Below are positions 1-12,142 of a stretch of DNA of 64,000 bases, piece by piece. The notes under the pieces were generated by a model. It was not told the origin of the DNA and did no database searches. It worked only from the letters and a program-made list of their open reading frames with translations. Origin of the DNA: Inia geoffrensis. Taxonomy: Eukaryota > Chordata > Mammalia > Artiodactyla > Iniidae. The translations under genes and the position numbers were made by a program. Within the stretch, counting starts at the first letter, position 1; each line of letters begins with the position of its first letter. The DNA is taken from contig JAZAQT010000629.1 of assembly GCA_036417435.1 (NCBI GenBank), forward strand, positions 1 to 64,000, in the 5' to 3' direction.

Positions 1-184
1 TTTGGGACCCGTGGAATGGGAACCATGCACCATTACCTCAAAGGGTCTGCATTCCCTCACCAATAGTATCAGCCCCAAGTGTCCAGCCTTATCTCTCCCC
101 CAGCTGTGGATGTAGAGGTGGTAAATCCAAGATTCCTCACAAGCCCTGAAGGACTTATTTAAGAATTTCTCTCTATTTCACAGT

Positions 185-1062
185 CCTTGTGTTTTGTTTT
201 TCAAATTTATTTTTATAAGGGGATTTAGCTTATTGACACTGCTGTGTGTATGGTGCTGTACACAAATGATTTTCTTATGGAGACCTATAAATGTATGGGT
301 TTTAATTTTCTTCATAGTCAGGCATATTCCTAGGTTTTGAATACGGGGTGTTGAGTCCATTTGGTTGTGCAAGGAGTAGGTCTTGTCTAATATATATTTG
401 ACTTTTGGAATGGTATCTGTCCTAATATGAACCTCTGGTTTTATGCAGCCTCCCCACTCTCCTTTCCCCTTAAGCAAACATAAGTTTCTTTTGTAAATGT
501 GAGACTCTGTTGTGTTTTGTAATGCAGTTCACACGTAGCCGTGTTTACATTCCCGGTATTAGTGATATCTTATGATGTTTCTTTTTCTGTGTGACTTATT
601 TCACTTAGAATCATCATAACTAAATCCTGTCATTATGCTGCTACTGGTGTGTTGCCATGGATTTCATTGTTGAGTGATATTCCATTGTAGGGATGTACCA
701 CAACTTCTATATCCATTTTTCTCTTTCTGGGCTATTAAAGTTGTACCATAGTCAAGGATCCCGTACACAGAGCAGCCCCAAACTTTGGTGTGGCTGTGTC
801 TTTTTCATTTAAATTTTCCGAATCTATAGCACCATAAGTGGAAGTGCCCTAGGCTCTCTAGCTTGGTTTTTTCTTTGTTCCAGGAAACACCATCCACTTC
901 TCCAGAGTGGCTGTTGGCAATTTACATCCCGCCCATCAGCATAACAAGACTGCCGGTTCTCCATGGCCTGTCCTGCCTCTCTGGATTTTACACTTTTTTC
1001 GGACGGCCCTTTGGATCGGTGGGAAGTGAGACTTCCTTGTAGTGCGGATTTCCATTGCAGGC
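185..1062 (-). mobile_element. Degenerate LINE-1 3' fragment (3' UTR and ORF2 C-terminus), antisense; representative copy in unit 1
   Basis: Read on the minus strand this is the 3' end of an old L1. The ORF2 remnant shows LWYIPTMEYHSTMKS at about 704-660, matching the conserved 'W-I-TMEYY-A-K' stretch near the ORF2 C-terminus. QQPLWRSGW (complement of about 888-918) matches the 'VQPLWKSVW' region. In units such as 3, a second frame gives RGRTGRGEPAALLC, resembling the cysteine-rich C-terminal segment. On the plus strand, CTTATTTCACTTAGAATCAT, ATTCCATTGTA and ATGTACCACA are landmark antisense L1 words. The T-rich stretch near 185-215 is the old poly-A side, followed by a GTGCTGTACACAAATGATTT-like 3' UTR word. 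Frameshifts and stops abound, and no reverse transcriptase or endonuclease domain is included. The same segment occurs in every unit, starting about 184 bp after the unit start. Homology is by recognition, not alignment; the exact ends are uncertain by 10-20 bp. Confidence 0.88.
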
Positions 1063-1070
1063 TTGCTTGG

Positions 1071-1142
1071 TTGGCCAAAAAGGGCGTATGCGTTTTTTCC
1101 TGAATATATTCAGGAAAAAACGCATACGCCCTTTTTGGCCAA
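1071..1142. mobile_element. 72-bp perfect palindrome: mariner-type MITE (fused terminal inverted repeats); representative copy in unit 1
   Basis: The two 36-base arms are exact reverse complements meeting at the AATATATT core (centre between 1106 and 1107). The arm reads TTGGCCAAAAAGGGCGTATG inward, then CGTTTTTTCCTGAATA. Together with the GG just outside, the outer end GGTTGGCCAAAAAG matches the terminal inverted repeat of the mariner-derived MITE abundant in ruminant and whale genomes (from memory). That family is likewise little more than two inverted ends joined back to back. The right side lacks the final CC expected for a complete end. The palindrome sits within about 10 bp of the L1 boundary. 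It is non-autonomous and encodes nothing. As single strands it would fold into a long hairpin. Confidence 0.8.
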
Positions 1143-1920
1143 GTGCATCACTGTCGAACTGCTGCCTCTTTTCCTACGCTTTCAGAGCGATTCTTATCTA
1201 CCCCCTGATATCTGTTTTCTGCAATTCTGCGTCGCGTTCAAGTCCTCTTCACAGCCTTCCTTCAATAAATTTTTGGATAATAGGGGTCATTTGGAACTCT
1301 GCAGGATTGTGAGTTACAGTGCCAAAGATCTCCTTTTCTCAACTCGCTTTCTTGTGAGCTGACCTAAAACCCGAAGAATTGCTTCAGGCCCTAATCTCGT
1401 TCCGGCATGGCCCGCTGAGCCTTTGGTGAATTCTTCTTCCTGTAGGGAAATCAGAGTTCAATGTGCCCGTCCAAACACATCGAGTTAGCCGCTCATTGGT
1501 TCTCCTTATTCCTGTTCATCTTCCACAGAAATTGCAAACTGTGCCAAACAAGAGGTCAAAGGCACTGACTCTCCAAGTGGGGAGAATGTTAATATCGCAT
1601 CTGGAACGGCGAACTCGAGGATCAGGGGGCGAAAATGGCGATGAGTTTTAGAAATTATGCCTGATCACTTCGTGCACCATATTCTGGGTTTTCCATGCAT
1701 ATTTTAGCTGAAGGATAAATCCCTTAAACATGGAGATTTGGGACCCGTGGAATGGGAACCATGCACCATTACCTCAAAGGGTCTGCATTCCCTCACCAAT
1801 ACTATCAGCCGCAAGTGTCCAGCCTTATCTCTCCCCCAGCTGTGGATGTAGAGGTGGTAAATCCAAGATTCCTCACAAGCCCTGAAGGACTTATTTAAGA
1901 ATTTCTCTCTATTTCACAGT
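1143..1920. repeat. Unrecognised non-L1 half of the satellite unit; representative stretch between the unit 1 MITE and the unit 2 L1 fragment
   Basis: About 780 bp with no similarity I can name. It holds the EcoRI, XhoI, BglII and PstI-type sites, several retained CpGs (GCGTCGCGTTC, CTCGTTCCGG, GGAACGGCG) and an AATAAA at 1264-1269. A pyrimidine tract ending CTTCCACAG at 1522-1530 resembles a splice acceptor but probably is chance. Two overlapping open frames recur in nearly all units at about 1463-1651. Neither resembles a known protein to me. It could be an older satellite into which, or beside which, the L1 and MITE were joined. Confidence 0.7.
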
Positions 1921-3468
1921 CCTTGTGTTTTGTTTTTCAAATTTATTTTTATAAGGGGATTTAGCTTATTGACACTGCTGTGTGTATGGTGCTGTACACA
2001 AATGATTTTTTTATGGAGACCTATAAATGTATGGGTTTTAATTTTCTTCATAGGCATATTCCTAGGTTTTGAATACGGGGTGTTGAGTCCATTTCGTTGA
2101 GCAAGGAGTAGGTCTTGTCTAATATATATTTGGCTTATGGAATGGTATCTGTCCTAATATGAACCTCTGGTTTTATGCAGCCTCCCCACTCTCCTTTCCC
2201 CTTAAGCAAGCATAAGTTTCTTTTGTAAATGTGAGACTCTGTTGTGTTTTGTAATGCAGTTCACACGTAGCCGTGTTTACATTCCCGGTATTAGTGATAT
2301 CTTATGATGTTTCTTTTTCTGTGTGACTTATTTCACTTAGAATCATCATAACTAAATCCTGTCATTATGCTGCTACTGGTGTGTTGCCATGGATTTCATT
2401 GTTGAGTGATATTCCATTGTAGGGATGTACCACAACTTCTATATCCATTTTTCTCTTTCTGGGCTATTAAAGTTGTACCACAGTCAAGGATCCCGTACAC
2501 AGAGCAGCCCCAAACTTTGGTGTGGCTGTGTCTTTTTCATTTAAATTTTCCGAATCTATAGCACCATAAGTGGAAGTGCCCTAGGCTCTCTAGCTTGGTT
2601 TTTTCTTTGTTCCAGGAAACACCATCCACTTCTCCAGAGTGGCTGTTGGCAATTTACATCCCGCCCATCAGCATAACAAGGCTGCCAGTTCTCCACGGCC
2701 TGTCCTGCCTCTCTGGATTTTACACTTTTTTCGGACGGCCGTTTGGATCGGTGGGAAGTGAGACTTCCTTGTAGTGCGGATTTCCATTGCAGGCTTGCTT
2801 GGTTGGCCAAAAAGGGCGTATGCGTTTTTTCCTGAATATATTCAGGAAAAAACGCATACGCCCTTTTTGGCCAAGTGCATCACTGTCGAACTGCTGCCTC
2901 TTTTCCTACGCTTTCAGAGCGATTCTTATCTACCCCCTGATATCTGTTTTCTGCAATTCTGCGTCGCGTTCAAGTCCTCTTCACAGCCTTCCTTCAATAA
3001 ATTTTTGGATGATAGGGGTCATTTGGAACTCTGCAGGATTGTGAGTTACAGTGCCAAAGATCTCCTTTTCTCAACTCGCTTTCTTGTGAGCTGACCGAAA
3101 ACCCGAAGAATTGCTTCAGGCCCTAATCTCGTTCCGGCATGGCCCGCTGAGCCTTTGGTGAATTCTTCTTCCTGTAGGGAAATCAGAGTTCAATGTGCCC
3201 GTCCAAACACATCGAGTTAGCCGCTCATTGGTTCTCCTTATTCCTGTTCATCTTCCACAGAAATTGCAAACTGTGCCAAACAAGAGGTCAAAGGCACTGA
3301 CTCTCCAAGTGGGGAGAATGTTAATATCGCATCTGGAATGGCGAACTCGAGTATCAGGGGGCGAAAATGGCGATGAGTTTTAGAAATTATGCCTGATCAC
3401 TTCGTGGACCATATTCTGGGTTTTCCATGCATATTTTAGCTGAAGGATAAATCCCTTAAACGTGGAGA
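1737..3468. repeat. Satellite unit 2 (1,732 bp)
   Basis: Palindrome 2803-2874 intact. It is 4 bp shorter because of a deletion in CATAGTCAGGCAT (here CATAGGCAT, near 2052). Contains GGACGGCCGTTTGG near 2733. The TTTCGTTGAGCAAGGAG word at 2092-2108 partly resembles a CENP-B box but lacks the CGGG part. Confidence 0.95.
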
Positions 3469-5203
3469 TTTGGGACCCGTGGAATGGGAACCATGCACCA
3501 TTACCCCAAAGGGTCTGCATTCCCTCACCAATAGTATCAGCCCCAAGTGTCCAGCCTTATCTCTCCCCCAGCTGTGGATGTAGAGGTGGTAAATCCAAGA
3601 TTCCTCACAAGCCCTGAAGGACTTATTTAAGAATTTCTCTCTATTTCACAGTCCTTGTGTTTTGTTTTTCAAATTTATTTTTATAAGGGGATTTAGCTTA
3701 TTGACACTGCTGTGTGTATGGTGCTGTACACAAATGATTTTCTTATGGAGACCTATAAATGTATGGGTTTTAATTTTCTTCATAGTCAGGCATATTCCTA
3801 GGTTTTGAATACGGGGTGTTGAGTCCATTTCGTTGAGCAAGGAGTAGGTCTTGTCTAATATATATTTGGCTTTTGGAATGGTATCTGTCCTAATATGAAC
3901 CTCTGGTTTTATGCAGCCTCCCCACTCTCCTTTCCCCTTAAGCAAGCATAAGTTTCTTTTGTAAATGTGAGACTCTGTTGTGTTTTGTAATGCAGTTCAC
4001 ACGTAGCCGTGTTTACATTCCCGGTATTAGTGATATCTTATGATGTTTCTTTTTCTGTGTGACTTATTTCACTTAGAATCATCATAACTAAATCCTGTCA
4101 TTATGCTGCTACTGGTGTGTTGCCATGGATTTCATTGTTGAGTGATATTCCATTGTAGGGATGTACCACAACTTCTATATCCATTTTTCCCTTTCTGGGC
4201 TATTAAAGTTTTACCATAGTCAAGGATCCCGTACACAGAGCAGCCCCAAACTTTGGTGTGGCTGTGTCTTTTTCATTTAAATTTTCCGAATCTATAGCAC
4301 CATAAGTGGAAGTGCCCTAGGCTCTCTAGCTTGGTTTTTTCTTTGTTCCAGGAAACACCATCCACTTCTCCAGAGTGGCTGTTGGCAATTTACATCCCGC
4401 CCATCAGCATAACAAGGCTGCCGGTTCTCCACGGCCTGTCCTGCCTCTCTGGATTTTACACTTTTTTCGGACGGCCCTTTGGATCGGTGGGAAGTGAGAC
4501 TTCTTGTAGTGCGGATTTCCATTGCAGGCTTGCTTGGTTGGCCAAAAAGGGCGTATGCGTTTTTTCCTGAATATATTCAGGAAAAAACGCATACGCCCTT
4601 TTTGGCCAAGTGCATCACTGTCGAACTGCTGCCTCTTTTCCTACGCTTTCAGAGCGATTCTTATCTAACCCCTGATATCTGTTTTCTGCAATTCTGCGTC
4701 GCGTTGAAGTCCTCTTCACAGCCTTCCTTCAATAAATTTTTGGATGATAGGGGTCATTTGGAACTCTGCAGGATTGTGAGTTACAGTGCCAAAGATCTCC
4801 TTTTCTCAACTCGCTTTCTTGTGAGCTGACCGAAAACCCGAAGAATTGCTTCAGGCCCTAATCTCATTCCGGCATGGCCCGCTGAGCTTTTGGTGAATTC
4901 TTCTTCCTGTAGGGAAATCAGAGTTCAATGTGCCCGTCCAAACACATCGAGTTAGCCGCTCATTGGTTCTCCTTATTCCTGTTCATCTTCCACAGAAATT
5001 GCAAACTGTGCCAAACAAGAGGTCAAAGGCACTGACTCTCCAAGTGGGGAGAATGTTAATATCGCATCTGGAACGGCGAACTCGAGTATCAGGGGGCGAA
5101 AATGGCGATGAGTTTTAGAAATTATGCCTGATCACTTCGTGGACCATATTCTGGGTTTTCCATGCATATTTTAGCTGAAGGAGAAATCCCTTAAACGTGG
5201 AGA
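3469..5203. repeat. Satellite unit 3 (1,735 bp)
   Basis: Palindrome 4538-4609 intact. First unit with the ACTTCTTG one-base deletion just before the mariner element. Private marks: ATTACCCCAAAG near 3502 (shared with unit 11), AGTTTTACCATAG near 4207, GCGTTGAAGTCC near 4701. Confidence 0.95.
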
Positions 5204-6938
5204 TTTGGGACCCGTGGAATGGGAACCATGCACCATTACCTCAAAGGGTCTGCATTCCCTAACCAATAGTATCAGCCCCAAGTGTCCAGTCTTATCTCTC
5301 CCCCAGCTGTGGATGTAGAGGTGGTAAATCCAAGATTCCTCACAAGCCCTGAAGGACTTATTTAAGAATTTCTCTCTATTTCACAGTCCTTGTGTTTTGT
5401 TTTTCAAATTTATTTTTATAAGGGGATTTAGCTTATTGACACTGCTGTGTGTATGGTGCTGTACACAAATGATTTTCTTATGGAGACCTATAAATGTATT
5501 TGTTTTAATTTTCTTCATAGTCAGGCATATTCCTAGGTTTTGAATACGGGGTGTTGAGTCCATTTCGTTGAGCAAGGAGTAGGTCTTGTCTAATATATAT
5601 TTGGCTTATGGAATGGTATCTGTCCTAATATGAACCTCTGGTTTTATGCAGCCTCCCCACTCTCCTTTCCCCTTAAGCAAACATAAGTTTCTTTTGTAAA
5701 TGTGAGACTCTGTTGTGTTTTGTAATGCAGTTCACACGTAGCCGTGTTTACATTCCCGGTATTAGTGATATCTTATGATGTTTCTTTTTCTGTGTGACTT
5801 ATTTCACTTAGAATCATCATAACTAAATCCTGTCATTATGCTGCTACTGGTGTGTTGCCATGGATTTCATTGTTGAGTGATATTCCATTGTAGGGATGTA
5901 CCACAACTTCTATATCCATTTTTCTCTTTCTGGGCTATTAAAGTTGTACCATAGTCAAGGATCCCGTACACAGAGCAGCCCCAAACTTTGGTGTGGCTGT
6001 TTCTTTTTCATTTAAATTTTCCGAATCTATAGCACCATAAGTGGAAGTGCCCTAGGCTTTCTAGCTTGGTTTTTTCTTTGTTCCAGGAAACACCATCCAC
6101 TTCTCCAGAGTGGCTGTTGGCAATTTACATCCCGCCCATCAGCATAACAAGGCTGCCGGTTCTCCATGGCCTGTCCTGCCTCTCTGGATTTTACACTTTT
6201 TTCGGACGGCCCTTTGGATCGGTGGGAAGTGAGACTTCTTGTAGTGCGGATTTCCATTGCAGGCTTGCTTGGTTGGCCAAAAAGGGCGTATGCGTTTTTT
6301 CCTGAATATATTCAGGAAAAAACGCATACGCCCTTTTTGGCCAAGTGCATCACTGTCGAACTGCTGCCTCTTTTCCTACGCTTTCAGAGCAATTCTTATC
6401 TACCCCCTGATATCTGTTTTCTGCAATTCTGCGTCGCGTTCAAGTCCTCTTCACAGCCTTCCTTCAATAAATTTTTGGTTGATAGGGGTCATTTGGAACT
6501 CTGCAGGATTGTGAGTTACAGTGCCAAAGATCTCCTTTTCTCAACTCGCTTTCTTGTGAGCTGACCGAAAACCCGAAGAATTGCTTCAGGCCCTAATCTC
6601 GTTCCGGCATGGCCCGCTGAGCCTTTGGTGAATTCTTCTTCCTGTAGGGAAATCAGAGTTCAATGTGCCCGTCCAAACACCTCGAGTTAGCCGCTCATTG
6701 GTTCTCCTTATTCCTGTTCATCTTCCACAGAAATTGCAAACTGTGCCAAACAAGAGGTCAAAGGCACTGACTCTCCAAGTGGGGAGAATGTTAATATCGC
6801 ATCTGGAACGGCGAACTCGAGTATCAGGGGGCGAAAATGGCGATGAGTTTTAGAAATTATGCCTGATCACTTCGTGGACCATATTCTGGGTTTTCCATGC
6901 ATATTTTAGCTGAAGGATAAATCCCTTAAACGTGGAGA
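5204..6938. repeat. Satellite unit 4 (1,735 bp)
   Basis: Palindrome 6273-6344 intact. Private marks: CCCTAACCAAT near 5258, TGTATTTGTTTT near 5496, and TTTTTGGTTGATAGG near 6473 where most units read TGGATGATAGG. Confidence 0.95.
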
Positions 6939-8673
6939 TTTGGGACCCGTGGAATGGGAACCATGCACCATTACCTCAAAGGGTCTGCATTCCCTCACCA
7001 ATAGTATCAGCCCCAAGTGTCCAGCCTTATCTCTCCCCCAGCTGTGGATGTAGAGGTGGTAAATCCAAGATTCCTCACAAGCCCTGAAGGACTTATTTAA
7101 GAATTTCTCTCTATTTCACAGTCCTTGTGTTTTGTTTTTCAAATTTATTTTTATAAGGGGATTTAGCTTATTGACACTGCTGTGTGTATGGTGCTGTACA
7201 CAAATGATTTTCTTATGGAGACCTATAAATGTATGGGTTTTAATTTTCTTCATAGTCAGGCATATTCCTAGGTTTTGAATACGGGGTGTTGAGTCCATTT
7301 CGTTGAGCAAGGAGTAGGTCTTGTCTAATATATATTTGGCTTATGGAATGGTATCTGTCCTAATATGAACCTCTGGTTTTATGCAGCCTCCCCACTCTCC
7401 TTTCCCCTTAAGCAAACATAAGTTTCTTTTGTAAATGTGAGACTCTGTTGTGTTTTGTAATGCAGTTCACACGTAGCCGTGTTTACATTCCCGGTATTAG
7501 TGATATCTTATGATGTTTCTTTTTCTGTGTGACTTATTTCACTTAGAATCATCATAACTAAATCCTGTCATTATGCTGCTACTGGTGTGTTGCCATGGAT
7601 TTCATTGTTGAGTGATATTCCATTGTAGGGATGTACCACAACTTCTATATCCATTTTTCTCTTTCTGGGCTATTAAAGTTGTACCATAGTCAAGGATCCC
7701 GTACACAGAGCAGCCCCAAACTTTGGTGTGGCTGTGTCTTTTTCATTTAAATTTTCCGAATCTATAGCACCATAAGTGGAAGTGCCCTAGGCTCTCTAGC
7801 TTGGTTTTTTCTTTGTTCCAGGAAACACCATCCACTTCTCCAGAGTGGCTGTTGGCAATTTACATCCCGCCCATCAGCATAACAAGGCTGCCGGTTCTCC
7901 ACGGCCTGTCCTGCCTCTCTGGATTTTACACTTTTTTCGGACGGCCCTTTGGATCGGTGGGAAGTGAGACTTCTTGTAGTGCGGATTTCCATTGCAGGCT
8001 TGCTTGGTTGGCCAAAAAGGGCGTATGCGTTTTTTCCTGAATATATTCAGGAAAAAACGCATACGCCCTTTTTAGCCAAGTGCATCACTGTCGAACTGCT
8101 GCCTCTTTTCCTACGCTTTCAGAGCAATTCTTATCTACCCCCTGATATCTGTTTTCTGCAATTCTGCGTCGCGTTCAAGTCCTCTTCACAGCCTTCCTTC
8201 AATAAATTTTTGGATGATAGGGGTCATTTGGAACTCTGCAGGATTGTGAGTTACAGTGCCAAAGATCTCCTTTTCTCAACTCGCTTTCTTGTGAGCTGAC
8301 CGAAAACCCGAAGAATTGCTTCAGGCCCTAATCTCGTTCCGGCATGGCCCGCTGAGCCTTTGGTGAATTCTTCTTCCTGTAGGGAAATCAGAGTTCAATG
8401 TGCCCGTCCAAACACATCGAGTTAGCCGCTCATTCGTTCTCCTTATTCCTGTTCATCTTCCACAGAAATTGCAAACTGTGCCAAACAAGAGGTCAAAGGC
8501 ACTGACTCTCCAAGTGGGGAGAATGTTAATATCGCATCTGGAACGGCGAACTCGAGTATCAGGGGGCGAAAATGGCGATGAGTTTTAGAAATTATGCCTG
8601 ATCACTTCGTGGACCATATTCTGGGTTTTCCATGCATATTTTAGCTGAAGGATAAATCCCTTAAACGTGGAGA
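6939..8673. repeat. Satellite unit 5 (1,735 bp)
   Basis: Palindrome at 8008-8079 is broken by one substitution in the right arm (TTTTTAGCC instead of TTTTTGGCC), leaving the left arm unchanged. CATTCGTTCTCC near 8432 is shared only with unit 36. Confidence 0.95.
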
Positions 8674-10407
8674 TTTGGGACCCGTGGAATGGGAACCATG
8701 CACCATTACCTCAAAGGGTCTGCATTCCCTCACCAATAGTATCAGCCCCAAGTGTCCAGCCTTATCTCTCCCCCAGCTGTGGATGTAGAGGTGGTAAATC
8801 CAAGATTCCTCACAAGCCCTGAAGGACTTATTTAAGAATTTCTCTCTATTTCACAGTCCTTGTGTTTTGTTTTTCAAATTTATTTTTATAAGGGGATTTA
8901 GCTTATTGACACTGCTGTGTGTATGGTGCTGTACACAAATGATTTTCTTATGGAGACCTATAAATGTATGGGTTTTAATTTTCTTCATAGTCAGGCATAT
9001 TCCTAGGTTTTGAATACGGGGTGTTGAGTCCATTTCGTTGAGCAAGGAGTAGGTCTTGTCTAATATATATTTGGCTTATGGAATGGTATCTGTCCTAATA
9101 TGAACCTCTGGTTTTATGCAGCCTCCCCACTCTCCTTTCCCCTTAAGCAAGCATAAGTTTCTTTTGTAAATGTGAGACTCTGTTGTGTTTTGTAATGCAG
9201 TTCACACGTAGCCGTGTTTACATTCCCGGTATTAGTGATATCTTATGATGTTTCTTTTTCTGTGTGTCTTATTTCACTTAGAATCATCATAACTAAATCC
9301 TGTCATTATGCTGCTACTGGTGTGTTGCCATGGATTTCATTGTTGAGTGATATTCCATTGTAGGGATGTACCACAACTTCTATATCCATTTTTCTCTTTC
9401 TGGGCTATTAAAGTTGTACCATAGTCAAGGATCCCGTACACAGAGCAGCCCCAAACTTTGGTGTGGCTGTGTCTTTTTCATTTAAATTTTCCGAATCTAT
9501 AGCACCATAAGTGGAAGTGCCCTAGGCTCTCTAGCTTGGTTTTTTCTTTGTTCCAGGAAACACCATCCACTTCTCCAGAGTGGCTGTGGGCAATTTACAT
9601 CCCGCCCATCAGCATAACAAGGCTGCCGGTTCTCCATGGCCTGTCCTGCCTCTCTGGATTTTACACTTTATTCGGACGGCCCTTTGGATCGGTGGGAAGT
9701 GAGACTTCTTGTAGTGCGGATTTCCATTGCAGGCTTGCTTGGTTGGCCAAAAAGGGCGTATGCGTTTTTTCCTGAATATATTCAGGAAAAAACGCATACG
9801 CCCTTTTTGGCCAAGTGCATCACTGTCGAACTGCTGCCTCTTTTCCTACGCTTTCAGAGCAATTTTATCTAACCCCTGATATCTGTTTTCTGCAATTCTG
9901 CGTCGCGTTCAAGTCCTCTTCACAGCCTTCCTTCAATAAATTTTTGGATGATAGGGGTCATTTGGAACTCTGCAGGATTGTGAGTTACAGTGCCAAAGAT
10001 CTCCTTTTCTCAACTCGCTTTCTTGTGAGCTGACCGAAAACCCGAAGAATTGCTTCAGGCCCTAATCTCGTTCCGGCATGGCCCGCTGAGCCTTTGCTGA
10101 ATTCTTCTTCCTGTAGGGAAATCAGAGTTCAATGTGCCCGTCCAAACACATCGAGTTAGCCGCTCATTGGTTCTCCTTATTCCTGTTCATCTTCCACAGA
10201 AATTGCAAACTGTGCCAAACAAGAGGTCAAAGGCACTGACTCTCCAAGTGGGGAGAATGTTAATATCGCATCTGGAACGGCGAACTCGAGTATCAGGGGT
10301 CGAAAATGGCGATGAGTTTTAGAAATTATGCCTGATCACTTCGTGGACCATATTCTGGGTTTTCCATGCATATTTTAGCTGAAGGATAAATCCCTTAAAC
10401 GTGGAGA
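8674..10407. repeat. Satellite unit 6 (1,734 bp)
   Basis: Palindrome 9743-9814 intact. A one-base deletion changes GCAATTCTTATC to GCAATTTTATC near 9860. Also GTGTGTCTTATTTC near 9264 and GGGGTCGAAAATGG near 10297. Confidence 0.95.
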
Positions 10408-12142
10408 TTTGGGACCCGTGGAATGGGAACCATGCACCATTACCTCAAAGGGTCTGCATTCCCTCACCAATACTATCAGCCCCATGTGTCCAGCCTTATC
10501 TCTCCCCCAGCTGTGGATGTAGAGGTGGTAAATCCAAGATTCCTCACAAGCCCTGAAGGACTTATTTAAGAATTTCTCTCTATTTCGCAGTCCTTGTGTT
10601 TTGTTTTTCAAATTTATTTTTATAAGTGGATTTAGCTTATTGACACTGCTGTGTGTATGGTGCTGTACACAAATGATTTTCTTATGGAGACCTATACATG
10701 TATGGGTTTTAATTTTCTTCATAGTCAGGCATATTCCTAGGTTTTGAATACGGGGTGTTGAGTCCATTTCGTTGAGCAAGGAGTAGGTCTTGTCTAATAT
10801 ATATTTGGCTTATGGAATGGTATCTGTCCTAATATGAACCTCTGGTTTTATGCAGCCTCCCCACTCTCCTTTCCCCTTAAGCAAGCATAAGTTTCTTTTG
10901 TAAATGTGAGACTCTGTTGTGTTTTGTAATGCAGTTCACACGTAGCCGTGTTTACATTCCCGTTATTAGTGATATCTTATGATGTTTCTTTTTCTGTGTG
11001 ACTTATTTCACTTAGAATCATCATAACTAATTCCTGTCATTATGCTGCTACTGGTGTGTTGCCATTGATTTCATTGTTGAGTGATATTCCATTGTAGGGA
11101 TGTACCACAACTTCTATATCCATTTTTCTCTTTCTGGGCTATTAAAGTTGTACCATAGTCAAGGATCCCGTACACAGAGCAGCCCCAAACTTTGGTGTGG
11201 CTGTGTCTTTTTCATTTAAATTTTCCGAATCTATAGCACCATAAGTGGAAGTGCCCTAGGCTCTCTAGCTTGGTTTTTTCTTTGTTCCAGGAAACACCAT
11301 CCACTTCTCCAGAGTGGCTGTTGGCAATTTACATCCCGCCCATCAGCATAACAAGGCTGCCGGTTCTCCACGGCCTGTCCTGCCTCTCTGGATTTTACAC
11401 TTTTTTCGGACGGCCCTTTGGATCGGTGGGAAGTGAGACTTCTTGTAGTGCGGATTTCCATGGCAGGCTTGCTTGGTTGGCCAAAAAGGGCGTATGCGTT
11501 TTTTCCTGAATATATTCAGGAAAAAACGCATACGCCCTTTTTGGCCAAGTGCATCACTGTCGAACTGCTGCCTCTTTTCCTACGCTTTCAGAGCAATTCT
11601 TATCTAACCCCTGATATCTCTTTTCTGCAATTCTGTGTCGCGTTCAAGTCCTCTTCACAGCCTTCCTTCAATAAATTTTTGGATGATAGGGGTCATTTGG
11701 AACTCTGCAGGATTGTGAGTTACAGTGCCAAAGATCTCCTTTTCTCAACTCGCTTTCTTGTGAGCTGACCGAAAACCTGAAAAATTGCTTCAGGCCCTAA
11801 TCTCGTTCCGGCATGGCCTGCTGAGCCTTTGGTGAATTCTTCTTCCTGTAGGGAAATCAGAGTTCAATGTGCCCGTCCAAACACATCGAGTTAGCCGCTC
11901 ATTGGTTCTCCTTATTCCTGTTCATCTTCCACAGAAATTGCAAACTGTGCCAAACAAGAGGTCAAAGGCACTGACTCTCCAAGTGGGGAGAATGTTAATA
12001 TCGCATCTGGAACGGCGAACTCGAGTATCAGGGGGCGAAAATGGCTATGAGTTTTAGAAATTATGCCTGATCACTTCGTGGACCATATACTGGGTTTTCC
12101 ATGCATATTTTAGCTGAAGGATAAATCCCTTAAACGTGGAGA
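10408..12142. repeat. Satellite unit 7 (1,735 bp)
   Basis: Palindrome 11477-11548 intact. Marks: TATTTCGCAGTCC near 10582 (shared with unit 36), CCTATACATG near 10691, CCCGTTATTAG near 10960, CCATGGCAGGC at 11459, TTCTGTGTCGCG near 11631. Confidence 0.95.

Larger units (their letters stand above)
1..1736. repeat. Satellite unit 1 (1,736 bp)
   Basis: Full palindrome 1071-1142. Private marks include GGTTGTGCAAGG near 362-375, GGATAATAGG near 1276 where most units read GGATGATAGG, CTCGAGGATC near 1615, and CTTAAACATGG at the 3' edge. It combines CCATGGCC with the ACTTCCTTG form, a pairing not seen among units 9-37. Confidence 0.95.

Noticed and set aside
824..1078. Minus-strand frames of 76-90 codons in each unit
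   Set aside because: They are fragments of the degenerate L1 ORF2 C-terminus extended by chance sequence, broken by frameshifts. They are described under the L1 feature rather than as genes.
1264..1269. AATAAA polyadenylation signal on the plus strand in nearly every unit
   Set aside because: A single hexamer is expected by chance in AT-rich DNA and there is no transcript context. Unit 31 has lost it.
1463..1651. 62-codon plus-strand frame present in almost every unit
   Set aside because: Conservation equals that of the non-coding parts of the unit, and there is no recognisable domain. Treated as a chance frame kept by array homogenisation.
2092..2108. CENP-B-box-like word TTTCGTTGAGCAAGGAG
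   Set aside because: The first half fits, but the essential A and CGGG positions of the box do not. Many units also lose the CG (TTTGGTTG). No other match to the box pattern was found on either strand in the unit.
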